Shown here: positions 1-9,074 of the stretch, piece after piece
How positions within the stretch are numbered: position 1 is the first letter of the stretch
Layout of the letters: each line of letters starts with the position of its first letter
DNA from: Azolla caroliniana
Taxonomy: Eukaryota; Polypodiophyta
Direction of reading: 5' to 3'
Assembly: GCA_043228905.1 (NCBI GenBank)
Contig: JBHGNT010000001.1
Coordinates: 22,506,001-22,570,000 of the forward strand
Length of the DNA stretch: 64,000 nucleotides
Translations under genes and position numbers: made by a program
The notes under the pieces: model-generated
Database searches by the model: none
What the model saw: only the letters and a program-made list of their open reading frames with translations
What the model was told of the DNA's origin: nothing

Positions 1-171
1 ACAACTCTACTCAACTAACTCACACAATCATAAGGTTTGCCCTAGTTATCTTTATACTTAGATCACTTTCAGGCTATTTACATAATTGGCCTAAGTAGGC
101 ACGACTCAAACCTATTTACATTTTCCTTTGTCCTGAATTCGGCCCATCCGAAAGGGACTTAATTCTCAACA
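1..171 (-). repeat. Truncated 3' LTR of copia element 1
   Basis: On the minus strand this begins TGTTGAGAATTAAGTCCC at 171, directly downstream of a purine-rich tract (172-183), as a 3' LTR should. It shares a segment (ccctagttat..., then ...atcactt...) with the complete LTRs at 23525-24088 and 26371-26941. The window edge cuts it off. Confidence 0.7.
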
Positions 172-181
172 AACTCCCCCT

Positions 182-440
182 TCACTTTGGATGGGGTTTC
201 ACCAATCCAACCCAACTTTGACATGCTTCTAGCCTTTCTGCCAACAACACCTTTGTCAACATGTTGGATCCATTTTCCGATCTGTGGATTTTTGTCAGAG
301 AAAATTCCCCTTCTTCTACCCGCTCTCGGAGGCAATGATATCTCCTTTGAATATGCTTGGTCCTTGAGTGGTAGGCCACATTCTTCACTAGATGGATGGC
401 ACTTTGGTTGTCACAGTAGAGTCAGAATTCACCTTGTCAA
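182..440 (-). pseudogene. Copia RNase H C-terminal end
   Basis: The minus-strand reading contains YHSRTKHIQRRYH and, later, the NGSNMLTK motif. These are the closing motifs of copia RNase H (normally ...SRTKHIDxRYHxxRE... and ...N.ADxLTK). It stops just before the polypurine tract. It joins to the N-terminal part of RT at about 440, which marks the internal deletion. Confidence 0.75.
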
Positions 441-454
441 ATTCCAAACTCTCC

Positions 455-780
455 CAAAAACTCCTTCATCCATATCAATTCCATACGACAACTCAGTCAA
501 CTCATATATATGGTTTTCATGCAGGGAATCCATCTCGTCCTGCATGGCACTTATTCACTCTCTATTGTGGGTGTCCTTCTTTGCTTCCTCAAAGCTATCA
601 GGCTCCCCCTCATCGGTTAGCAGCACATACTCTCTGTCTAAAATCTGTCGGGGGACCTTCTCTCAATAAGAGGATATCTTCTCTCCCTGGCCGACACAAT
701 GGGATCCTCTTCAACTTCTTCAATCAGTTCTTCATCCAAGTCGGAATCAGCTATGTGTTTGTCTGACTGCCTCATTGCCT
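455..780 (-). pseudogene. Copia reverse transcriptase N-terminal fragment
   Basis: The minus strand reads the start of the copia RVT_2 domain: a DEGEP-rich linker, then AMQDEMDSLHENH, which matches the usual AMxxExxSLxxNxTW entry motif. The same segment is present, better preserved, at 25381-25780. The catalytic palm with the aspartates is missing. Confidence 0.65.
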
Positions 781-929
781 GTTCGACAATCCGCCTGTCT
801 CTCGGTCTGATTTGTGTAGATTCGACTCTTGGCCCGATTTGACTGTCGACCCGAATTAGGTCGACTCTCCATGTTCTTCAATCGATGTCGGCTTCCAATT
901 GTTCGGGAGGATGTGTTCGACTTTGAAAA

Positions 930-1210
930 AGAATATGTGCGGAAGCTAAGACAGAACCAACTCAGCCGGACAGCAACAGAATACTGACAGGTTTAATGGA
1001 ACCTTAAAAAATACACGGGAGAGACATAGAGAGCAGAATAGTGAACTTGATTCAAAATAATAACACTATATACATACAAATGTCCTACAGAACACTTTTT
1101 ATACAAGTCCTTAAAAGGACTACCAAAAGTACTAACAAGTACTTCAATGCTCATACGAGCGACTGACACTAACTCCAAGGAATCTGCCTACATACTAGGC
1201 TAAGATTGTA
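930..1210 (-). repeat. Non-coding insert, possibly an LTR fragment
   Basis: This stretch has no copia coding similarity, although it sits between RT-linker and integrase remnants. On the minus strand it has a TATA-like TATAAAAAG (about 1110) followed by a pyrimidine-rich part, as in an LTR U3/R junction. I see no clear ends or target duplication, so the assignment is weak. Confidence 0.3.
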
Positions 1211-1327
1211 GACCTCTAACGGCCTACCGGTTACAATCTGATCCCTCTCTCTGATCCGGTTCCTGGTTCCGGATACCATCTGGACACCGATCCGGTTTTT
1301 CCTTCTGGATACCAATCCGACTCTGGC

Positions 1328-2300
1328 TTATTCAGCCGATCTAGATCCGGTTGAGCTTGTCCGCTCAACAGACTTCTTCTCCCAGTTGACAATAGTCCTT
1401 TCCTTCATGAAGACTATGTATCGGCTCGGAATGATCTTCTTGTCCATTAGGTCCCACATGCGATAACCAAATTCATCATCATCATAACCGAGAAAAATGC
1501 ATGGCCGAGATTTTAGATCCAATTTCCCCCTTTGATCCTTAGCCACATGCACATAGGCAAGACACCCAAACACCTTCAAGTGACGGTACAACACGTCTTT
1601 CCCAGTCCACACCCTTTGCAGAACATCTCCATCCAAGGGTGTTGAGGGTGATCAGTTAATCATGTACACTAGGGTCATCATCGCCTTAGCCCAAAACATC
1701 TTGGACAACTTAGCATGTGCTAGCATACCCTCTCCATAATGGTCTGGTTGATCCTCTCGGCCAACCCATTGAGTTCTGGCGTCTTTGGCATGGTATACCC
1801 GAGTCGGATAAGCTTCATCCGTTGGTACTATTCGAACTAACCTCGGTATTCTCCATTGTTTTCGGCTCGGACCGCTTTCATATGGTGACTGATCTCTCGC
1901 TCGACTCTCGCTTGGAACTCTCTAAAGACCAACAATACCTAGTCCTTCGTCTTCAAGACGAAAGCCCACAACTTTCCACTAAAGTCATTTATGAAGGTCA
2001 CAAAATATTGTGAACCAGCATGTGACTTCCTGTCCACATAGCATACATCCATATGCATGAGTTCCAATGGCATTTTCTTTCTCATCAGGAGCCTAGTTCG
2101 GAAGGAGATTCGATTCAGCTTGCCGGCAAAATAGTCGGTGTACTTCTCGAGTTGCACGTTCTTTACCACCAGAATGAGGTTGTCATCGGCAAGTCTCTTC
2201 ATCCCCTTCTCACTCATGTGACACAACCTCTTGTGCCATAGCTCACTGACAGTGTCGGCTACCACCTTTGCTTCTTCTAGACATATCCGAGCATGCATCC
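1328..2300 (-). pseudogene. Copia integrase and GAG-pre-integrase, broken
   Basis: From 2300 down, the minus strand reads an LWHKRLCHMSEKGM segment (the GAG-pre-integrase LWHxRLGHxs motif), then MHMDVCYVDRKSHAGSQYFV (the first integrase aspartate area) and FINDFSGKLWAF. From 1636 to 1328 it reads KVFGCLAYVHV, then the conserved PCIFLGYDDDEFGYRMWD area. Stops and frameshifts separate the two parts. No function remains. Confidence 0.75.
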
Positions 2301-2519
2301 AATAAAGAGTGTTGGTCTTATGAGCTCAGGCTACAATCAGGCTCCACCTGCTGAACTTCATAACTCCGTTCCGGATGCCACCCGTGTAGCCTTTGTCATT
2401 TAGCCGACCAGCTGATATCAAGTTCAGTTGAACCTCCAAAACGTGTCGGACATCTTTCAGTACCAGAGCATATGAATGGCTTCCAAGGGCTAATAAATCT
2501 CACTATTTTCTAGAATACT

Positions 2520-2830
2520 GAGACTCAATTCACGGCATTCTTGTTTTCTAACATGATATCGATCTTCTCCCAAAGGACGTCAGCCTTGTTCTCCTCATTG
2601 AAGTTGTTGTACAAGCTCATGTCAATAAAACATCTTATGTATACAGTTGTCATCATGAGCATTACCTCCCATGTTGATGTATCAATCTTGCCTAGTCTTT
2701 TGTCTCCAAACTGTACCGACAGCTAGAGATCTTTGACCACCGACATGTCTCTCATCTTAACCTTCCATACTGAGTAGTTGGAATTGGTTAGCTTGAACAT
2801 ACCCCCAAAAGAATCTTCCATTTTTCTTAG
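2520..2830 (-). pseudogene. Copia gag start, broken
   Basis: On the minus strand the reading starts near 2822 with MEDSFGGMFKLTNSNYSVW, the typical N-terminus of Tnt1-type copia gag (substrate-like LTGxNYxxWK). The homologous segment of element 4 (26310-26124) is clearer. Stops are present. Protease remnants lie between this and the integrase. Confidence 0.65.
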
Positions 2831-2856
2831 TTATGCTCTAAACTTCCATACTAACT

Positions 2857-3056
2857 AGTCGGCCTTTTCCTCAACTTGGAGCATCCATGAGGTAGTCGAC
2901 TATTATAGTCAACTCTCTCTATCTCCTTCAGAGCAATCGACAACACTGTCGACTCACTGGTCGATCCGACCAACCATCTAGACTTTGGCTTGTCAATTCG
3001 ACTACTAACTTCTTCCAGACTTCAATTATCAACTTCTCCTAAAGGGACCTTTTGCT
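2857..3056 (-). repeat. Truncated 3' LTR of copia element 2
   Basis: On the minus strand the LTR begins TGTTAGCAAAAGGTCCC at about 3056, right after a polypurine tract (3057-3075, ctccccctt-type on the plus strand). It is rich in TCGA-type words like the LTR at 4708-5358. The outer part is lost where it meets element 1. Confidence 0.6.
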
Positions 3057-3099
3057 AACAAATTCCCCCTTCACTCCTATAGGGAGGAGTTGGTCATTC

Positions 3100-3600
3100 T
3101 CGTCTTCTATCGATAGGCTCTCAGTCTTTCCATAGGTAGGTTCTTCGTGAGCATGTCAGATCCATTATCGTCAATATGGATCTTCACGAGGGTAAACTCT
3201 CCTTCATACACTTTCTCTCGCAACCAGTGATACCTCCTCTCTATGTGTTTGGTTCGAGAATGACGTTCTTGGCTAGGTGTATAGCGCTCTGATTATCACA
3301 GTGAAGTGAGATTCCTTCTTGCTTCATTCCCAATTCACTGACTCAGAGGAAATTCTTCATCCAAATCAGCTCTTTGTCGGCCTCTACCACATCCATATAT
3401 TCTACCTCTGTGATCAACAGGGCCACAGACTTTTGCAATCTTGACTGCCATGACATTGCACCCCCTGCATAGATCATCACATAACCTAATAAGGATAAGC
3501 TTGAGTCTACATCCCCCAACATGTCTGAATCGGAAAAACCTTCGAGCATAGGTTTTCTGAGACTATACCTAAGGCACACCCTTGAGGTGCCTTTCAAATA
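3100..3600 (-). pseudogene. Copia RNase H, broken
   Basis: The minus strand reads KGTSRVCLRYS, then LEGFSDSDMLGDVDSS, a YAGGAMSWQSRLQKSVAL segment (usually GAISWxSKxQxxVALS) and ITEVEYMDVVEADKELIWMKNFL. These are standard copia RNase H blocks. The final [14 protein letters not shown] motif is at about 3180-3130. Several stops are present. Confidence 0.75.
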
Positions 3601-3624
3601 ACAAAGTATCCATTTGATAGCTAC

Positions 3625-4467
3625 TCAATGTTCTCTCCCTGGATTACTCATGTATCGGTTTACTGTTCCCACAACAAATGCTCTATCTAGCCTCGTACAG
3701 ACCATAGAATACATTGAATGTAAACGGTTGAGGCATATGGTACTTTCCTCATCTCGGCCTTTTCCTTTTCCCCTCTTGGGCATTGCTTGGCATTCAGCTT
3801 GTAGTTTGTCGGCAACACCAAAGTGATTGCCTTTGCTTCTAACATATCTCTCCAAGATTTTTGTCACATATTTCTCTTGTGACAGCCATAGCATGTTCTT
3901 AGTTCTATCCCGAACTATGTGCATCCCCAAGATCTATTTAGCTGGTTCAAGATCTTTCATGGCAAACAACTTGCCAAGTGCTTTCTTAAAGCTTCCAATC
4001 TTCTTGGTATCTTGTCCGACAATCAACATGTCGACCACATATAGCAAGAGAATAAAGAAGTCGCCTTCATTATATCTTTTGACAAACACACAATGGTCAA
4101 CTTGTGTTTTATGGAACCCATGTTCCAGCATGAAGGATTCCAACTTCATGTACCATTGGCGTGGAGCTTGTTTCAAACCATAAAAGCTTTTCTTCAATCA
4201 ACACACTAGGTTTTCCTTTCCTTTCTACAAATAAATTTCTTCAACTAACTCCCCATGCAAGAATGTTGTTTTGACATCCAACTGTTCAATCTCCATATCC
4301 ATATTGGTAGCTATGCTCAGAACAGTTCGGATGGATTTCATCTTCACAACTGGAGCGAATATCTTGTCAAAATCGACACCCTTTTTCTGTTGAAATACCT
4401 TCACCACAATGCGGGCTTTATATCTGGTGTGATGTTGACTTATCCAGTTTTCACATTGTAGACCCAT
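3625..4467 (-). pseudogene. Copia reverse transcriptase, broken
   Basis: From 4467 down: the YKARIVVKVFQQKKGVDFDKIFAPVVK area (usual [27 protein letters not shown]), then [27 protein letters not shown], the palm segment LLLYVVDMLIVG (usually YVDDMLI, so one catalytic aspartate is lost), and HIVRDRTKNMLWLSQEKYV. Three frames carry the pieces. Known copia RT order; non-functional. Confidence 0.8.
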
Positions 4468-4506
4468 TTGTTTCTATGTGCTCTCTTACCTTTTGGTAGC
4501 TCCACC

Positions 4507-4730
4507 AAGTCGTAAGTATAATTTTCGTGCAAGGAGTCCATTTCGTCTTACATTTCACTCAACCATTTCTCTTTGTGCTCATCAACTATGGCTTCTATTA
4601 GGAATATGTCCCTTCTGCAAGTCGTAAGTATAATTTTCGTGCAAGGAGTCCATTTCGTCTTACATTTCACTCAGCCATTTCTCTTTGTGCTCATCAACTA
4701 TGGCTTCTGTTAGGAATATGTCCCTTCTGT
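4507..4730. repeat. 112-bp tandem duplication across an LTR junction
   Basis: 4507-4618 and 4619-4730 are nearly identical. Each unit holds about 90 bp of minus-strand copia RT sequence followed by the first 20 or so bases of an LTR (tgttaggaatatgtccc or a one-base variant). The unit contains the junction itself, so the duplication arose after the LTR element inserted. Confidence 0.8.
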
Positions 4731-5358
4731 TGGAGGAGCCGATTGTTGTCAAGCTAAGAGTCAACAATCGAAGAGAAGGAGATTCGACTAAGAGAGGGTC
4801 GACTGAAGGAGAGTCGACTGGGGGAGTCGACAGTAGATGATCCAAGTCGAAGACAAGATCGACTAGTCAAGCCGACTGGACAATCGACATAGGAATTGTC
4901 TAGTCGAAACAACTAGTCGATCAATCAGGTGATTAGCGATTGTTACTGTTATTATTTGATAATAATAATAATAGACATATTAGTAAATAGCCCATACTAT
5001 GCTAAGGTATAAATACCTTTAGGGAAAAACTTTAGGTGTTCAGAACAGTGTAGAATAGTAGATGCAAAATAGAGTTTCTGCAGTGGTGTACAGAGAAGTG
5101 TGCGTAAGCGGTGGCATAGTTGTGACACCAAGAGCCCTGCGAGGCTGATACATTCTATTTGAAGAGTGTTGTAATCTATTTTATCTTTGTATATTCTCTG
5201 ATATAGTGGATCTCTATTCTTGTGGATTTTTCCTCGTTGAGGGTTTACACATAATACTTGCGTACTGTGCATACTCTATCCATCTTGTTGTTTTCTATTT
5301 CCATATTGTGTATGTCTACATAGTTTTTTTCTTACAAATCTACGATTCGATCCCATCA
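4708..5358 (+). repeat. Copia LTR, plus strand
   Basis: Starts TGTTAGGAATATGTCCC and ends ...CCATCA just before a primer-binding-like aactggta at 5359. It contains ten TCGA words between 4768 and 4920, an AT-rich repeat, and a TATA-like gtataaata at about 5010. It is the same family as the LTRs at 27412-28082, 13816-14389 and 18518-19145. Confidence 0.7.
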
Positions 5359-5480
5359 AACTGGTAGCTGAGTAACGAGTGCAAAGATGGAAGGAGGTGT
5401 GAGTGGCTTCCCAAGAATGATGGTCCTAAACTCACACAACTAGGCAGACTGGAAGATCAAGATGGAAGATCTTCTTGTCT
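5359..5480 (+). pseudogene. Copia leader and gag start fragment
   Basis: After the LTR comes a diverged primer binding site (actggtagctgag against the family's actggtattagag), then an ATG at about 5388 reading MEGGVSGFPRMMVLNSHN, the gag start of this copia family (better seen on the minus strand at 11172-10920). The reading is lost after about 30 codons, where opposite-strand gag begins. Confidence 0.6.
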
Positions 5481-5812
5481 AGGTTTCCATAATAGAAGCA
5501 TGTGAGCTTGCCTCTGGACTTGGATCTACCATGGGGCTTTTCTCTTCTTTGTGGACTTCTCTGATTGTTTCTTCCTCTGCCCGGATGTTGAGCCACATTT
5601 GATTCTAACTAAGGCAGGACACCCTTGTCCTTCCGTCTTGTCTCCTCGTTCAAGATACTTGTCTTTACCACTTGTAGAGACAAGTTTTCTTCTTGACACA
5701 AGGTGTTAAGAGACACCACTAGATTCTCCCAGCTGTCTGGTAAGGTACACAACAGTAGTAGAGCCATCATAGCATCATCAAGGGGGAACTTGGTTGTTGC
5801 AAGTTGATTTAC
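5481..5812 (-). pseudogene. Copia gag, C-terminal part with zinc-knuckle remnant
   Basis: The minus strand reads INQLATTKFPLDDAMMALLLLCTLPDSW, the mid-gag block of copia, then a Ser/Lys-rich area and a CFYCGN-like knuckle remnant near 5490. The gag continues upstream at 10787-11172: a 4974-bp insertion splits it. The 5-bp word tttac at 5808-5812 is repeated at 10787-10791. Confidence 0.75.
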
Positions 5813-5869
5813 TATTGATGGGTGGGGGTGAAGCCTAGAATGGCTCCACTCCCCTCCCAAGGGGGTTAC

Positions 5870-5872
<3 letters not shown>

Positions 5873-5902
<30 letters not shown>
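5873..5902. repeat. (GA)n microsatellite
   Basis: About 13 GA units. On the minus strand this CT tract directly follows the LINE 3' end copy (a) and runs into LTR-like sequence. Confidence 0.8.
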
Positions 5903-5905
<3 letters not shown>

Positions 5906-6760
5906 ATTATCGTCTTCGGAGGTCAAATATGACCTATGAGACCAAAAATATTACATTTCACGTGATACGTGTGAAAGTGAGTAGTGACTCTCGATGTTCA
6001 AGAACTTTACCAATGAATGTTGCAATCGAGAGTGCACATTGTGGTTGTGAGAGGAATTCATGCAAAGATTGGGCTCGATCGAAGATATGTGGAAAGCATG
6101 GTCAAATATGATCAAAGGCAGAGCATTGTATCAAAGTGTGATACTCAGACTCGCGAACTTGTTTAGGGCAAAGTGTGCATAGCCGACCACTCTCATCACT
6201 TGTACCCCAACGCCCTGTTTCACATCGCAATGCATGTGAGCTAAGTCGCATCGAAGCAATGGTTCGAATAGAAGATAACGATATGGGCTCTAACATGTAT
6301 GGATGTGTACGATTTCCCCGTTCCACAAAGAATATGGCTTTGTAGTTAGGTGCAACATGTATAGTATAATGTGTGAAGCGTGAGCCTCCACATTTGTCCC
6401 ATGTCATGATACATTGGCGTTGCAAAAATGCCTCATTTACAGAGGAATCTAATGATGCATCATGAAGCAAGTGTCTCGCATCCAATCTACCAAACCATTT
6501 TTCTATATCTTGTATCCAACCGGAACACAAAATTTTGCTTTTATGTGTCTTTTGGATCTTTTTGCTTGCTTCCCACGCAATTCTAGGAAGTCGATGTGAG
6601 GGACTTTTTTGAACCTTAAGCATGTAATCAACAACCCTTTCCATGGCCATGATCTCAATGGGAAGCGATCCCGTCTCAAGGAGGAGGAGGGTGTAGGGCG
6701 TTTGTTTCAAGGTGTAGAGAGAGAGTGAGAAAGTGAATCAAAGGAGTACACACCAAAATG
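5880..6760 (-). pseudogene. LINE 3' end copy (a): RT C-terminus and 3' UTR
   Basis: A 203-codon minus-strand reading (6710-6102) ends with the LINE C-terminal knuckle CTLCPKQVRESEYHTLIQC (C-x2-C-x9-H-x4-C). The 3' UTR follows to about 5904, with a hairpin GGTCA-loop-TGACC (5921-5934), an AAGACG-like word and then (CT)n on the minus strand. No RT palm is left, so it is 5'-truncated. It is related to copy (b) at 9075-10573, but the proteins are clearly diverged. Confidence 0.65.
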
Positions 6761-6767
6761 AGGGGAA

Positions 6768-7023
6768 AAATCTATCTTATATTATGCCCCATGGGTGGGG
6801 TTTATATAGTACAAGAGGTAACCATTACAAATAAAGAATGAGACAAGTAAGGAGTTACATTACTTACCCACTTTCTCACCTTTGTACACATGCACACAAA
6901 TGTGCATGTGTTCATACACATACTAATCCTCATAAACTCATTCATATTACACATACACATCAACCACATTATCTCTCGGTCATGAAATCGTGTTGTGAGT
7001 TTCTGTATTCTTTCTTTCATCAT
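6768..7023 (-). repeat. TATA-bearing LTR-like module, second copy
   Basis: 6768-6935 closely matches 10577-10745: both hold, on the minus strand, a purine/TG-rich stretch, TACTATATAAACC and a CCCCA...TGGGG hairpin just after it. The solo LTR at 11934-12395 has the diverged equivalent (ctatttaaccccttatgggg). I read it as the U3/R part of an LTR. Confidence 0.6.
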
Positions 7024-7203
7024 GTGAGTTGTGTTTTCGACATTTCAAGATTTGTACCCCTTGGTTTTTAGAAATTTTCATTTTTCTTACCCTAAAATAT
7101 TTGAAATTTTAATGGATACCCCTGAGTTTGTGAAATTCTCCTCTCTGCCCCTCTTCTCTTCTTCTTCGTCTTCTCTCTAGCTGTCTTCACGGCCGTCACT
7201 CGG

Positions 7204-7584
7204 TACTTCTCTCGGTTGAGCGTCTCGGTCGTGGTCTCGGCCATGCTCCCGGCCACAAGTCTCGGCCATATTCTCATCCGCGCATCTCGGTCGTACTCTC
7301 GGTCATGCCTCTTGGCCTTGCATTTCAACCGTATTCTTGGCCGCACCTCTCGGCCGTATTCTCGGCCACGCGTCTTGGCCGTCCTCTAGACCACATGTCT
7401 TGGTCATACTCTTGGCCGCGCATTTCCACCGTATTCTCGGTCGCGCATCTCGGTCGTCCTCTCAGCCACACGTTTCAACTGTATTCTCCGCCACGCTTCT
7501 CAACCACACATCTTCGCCATGCTCTCGGCCACGTGTCTCGGTTGTCCTCTCGGCCAGGCATCTCAGCCGTCTACTCAGCCGCCA
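7204..7584. repeat. 25-bp minisatellite, about 15 diverged units
   Basis: Degenerate head-to-tail units of the type CTCGGCCGTATTCTCGGCC plus ACGCGT, mostly 25 bp, with several 13-bp half units. The 25-mer is itself 12+13. Open readings here (Ser/Pro/His-rich) are simply translations of the repeat. Confidence 0.8.
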
Positions 7585-7879
7585 TCCATCCCCGTGTGGT
7601 TGGTTGTCTTGGCCACCTCCGGATGTCTCTGTCAAGCTGGCCATCGGAGTTCGGTGGCCATTCCAGATAATTAATGGTGAAGATGGAAGTGGAAGGAAAC
7701 CAGTGATGAAAATCACGACCTTGGCAGAGGAGAGCAAGCTCTCTAGCGATGAAGCCAGAGAAAGCATGGCGATCTTGATTCATCTCAAAGGCACAAGAAC
7801 GAGAGATGAAGAGAAACAACTCGCCAAAATACTGTAGGGACGAGGAGGATATGATTCTGCTCTGCTAGATGATGACGAG

Positions 7880-8330
7880 CTTCAGCAGTGCACTTGGTCG
7901 TTGTGCTGGATGTGAGCAGAAGCATGGAAGGGACGAATCTTAAGCGAGCTATGGCGATGGTGGTGAGGAGTTTGGGTTGTGCGGATCGTTTAAGCGTCGT
8001 GGCTTTCTTTGCGATAGCCAGGAGAGTGATGGCGCTAAGGAGAATGACAGAGGACGGGGAATCGAGTTATGGCGATGGTGGTGACAAGCTTGGGTTGTGT
8101 GGATCGTTTAAGCATCGTGGCTTTCTTTGCGATAGCCAGGAGAGTGATGGCACTAACAAAGGATGGGAAGCAAGTCGCCATGGAAGCTGTAAATGTGTTG
8201 GCATGCATAGGAGGGACCACCATATTTGAAGGTCTGCGTAAAGGTTTAGAGATTTTGAAGCAGAGGCGGTTTAAGAACCCTATGGCTACTGTTATGCTAC
8301 TATTGGATGGACAAGACGGCTCCACCTCTC
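7880..8330 (+). pseudogene. von Willebrand A domain fragment, WAV3-type E3 ligase family
   Basis: The plus strand reads LVVVLDVSRSMEGTNLKRAM, with the MIDAS motif DxSxS, then SLGCADRLSVVAFFAIARRV and, further on, GGTTIFEGLRKGLEILKQRR...NPMATVMLLLDGQD. This is the vWA domain of the plant RING/vWA proteins (WAV3 and relatives), from family knowledge. The RING domain and the rest are missing. A 118-bp tandem duplication (7951-8068, 8069-8186) breaks the frame. No introns are visible in the fragment. It lies inside the 4.97-kb insertion, so it is most likely a captured piece of a host gene. Confidence 0.7.
7951..8186. repeat. 118-bp tandem duplication inside the vWA fragment
   Basis: 7951-8068 and 8069-8186 both start atggcgatggtggtga and share most of their first 90 bases (gatcgtttaagc, then ctttctttgcgatagccagg). 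118 is not a multiple of three, so it shifts the reading frame. Confidence 0.85.
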
Positions 8331-8639
8331 CTACTTCTAGTACTGATGAAGCTCGAATCTTACCTAGCCACATATCCAAGGGAAGCTCCGCCATAGCCAT
8401 GCCATCGCCTATCTACCCTTCTACTTCTTCCTCCCCTTCTGTTTCTTCTTCTTCCTCAATTTCCTCTTCTACTTCTATAGTTTGCGTCCCTATCTTCCCT
8501 ATGCTTAGAGCTAATCGACGAAGGGAACTCTTCTCGAACCAATTCTGACAGTTGCTTCTCTGCTCGGATTTGGCTCTTTCCACCGTGATAGATGTGGAAA
8601 TGGTTGGGAGAGTACGAGTCGTGAAGCTCTCAATCACAT

Positions 8640-8757
8640 GCTTATCACTATAGTCTGTCCCCAAGCTTGTCAGTGAAATGGCCAGTTGTTGTGGACTTCC
8701 CCAAGTCAACCATGGCCAAAAGCAACAATGCTGATATGTATCTTCTCCTTCCCCATG
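8640..8757 (-). pseudogene. eEF1A N-terminal fragment
   Basis: From the ATG at 8757 the minus strand reads MGKEKIHISIVAFGH, then after a one-base shift [17 protein letters not shown] and DKHVIESF. This matches the start of translation elongation factor 1-alpha, including the P-loop (usually [20 protein letters not shown]...DKRVIERF). About 40 codons are present with a frameshift and a stop. It cannot make a factor. It was probably captured by the surrounding mobile element. Confidence 0.7.
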
Positions 8758-8807
8758 AGTGTAGATACCCGCAAATAGTAAAACAAGGCAGATGAGAATT
8801 AGGGGGA

Positions 8808-8826
8808 GAGAGAGAGAGAGAGAGAG
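8808..8826. repeat. (GA)n microsatellite
   Basis: Short GA run upstream (minus-strand sense) of the eEF1A fragment. Confidence 0.7.
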
Positions 8827-9074
8827 ACTGATATGACGTAAAGCTTCTTTCTTCAGGCATGAAGCGGACACACAATCACATAAACAAACAAACACGCAGA
8901 GAGGGAGAGATAAAGTTAGATTTCCTCTCAACGGGGTAGTGTGGAGATCTCCATCACAGGTTGGCTCTCCCACAGAGAGTTCATGCACAAATCACACTCT
9001 CTAACACAAAGACCAACACATAGAGAGGGACAGAAGGAGGGATTAGTGATGGTGAGGGAGAGTGTGGGACAGAT

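Larger units (their letters stand above)
172..2856 (-). mobile_element. Ty1/copia element 1, internally deleted remnant
   Basis: Read on the minus strand the order is gag (about 2830-2520), protease area (2500-2310), GAG-pre-integrase and integrase (2300-1328), start of reverse transcriptase (about 780-455), end of RNase H (440-182), polypurine tract and LTR. This is copia order (integrase before RT). Most of the RT and the first part of RNase H are missing: the text passes from the start of RT straight to the end of RNase H. Frames are broken by stops and shifts throughout, so it is dead. The 5' LTR and primer binding site are absent; at about 2857 it meets an LTR of another element. Confidence 0.8.
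3057..4707 (-). mobile_element. Ty1/copia element 2, 3' half only
   Basis: Minus-strand remnant holding reverse transcriptase (about 4560-3625), RNase H (3600-3100) and polypurine tract. Gag, protease and integrase are absent. The upstream side ends where a plus-strand LTR starts at 4708, so the missing part was probably displaced or deleted by that insertion. Confidence 0.75.

Noticed and set aside
7092-7840. Pro/Ser/His-rich readings of 120-166 codons
   Set aside because: They translate the 25-bp minisatellite; codon-independent repeat structure.
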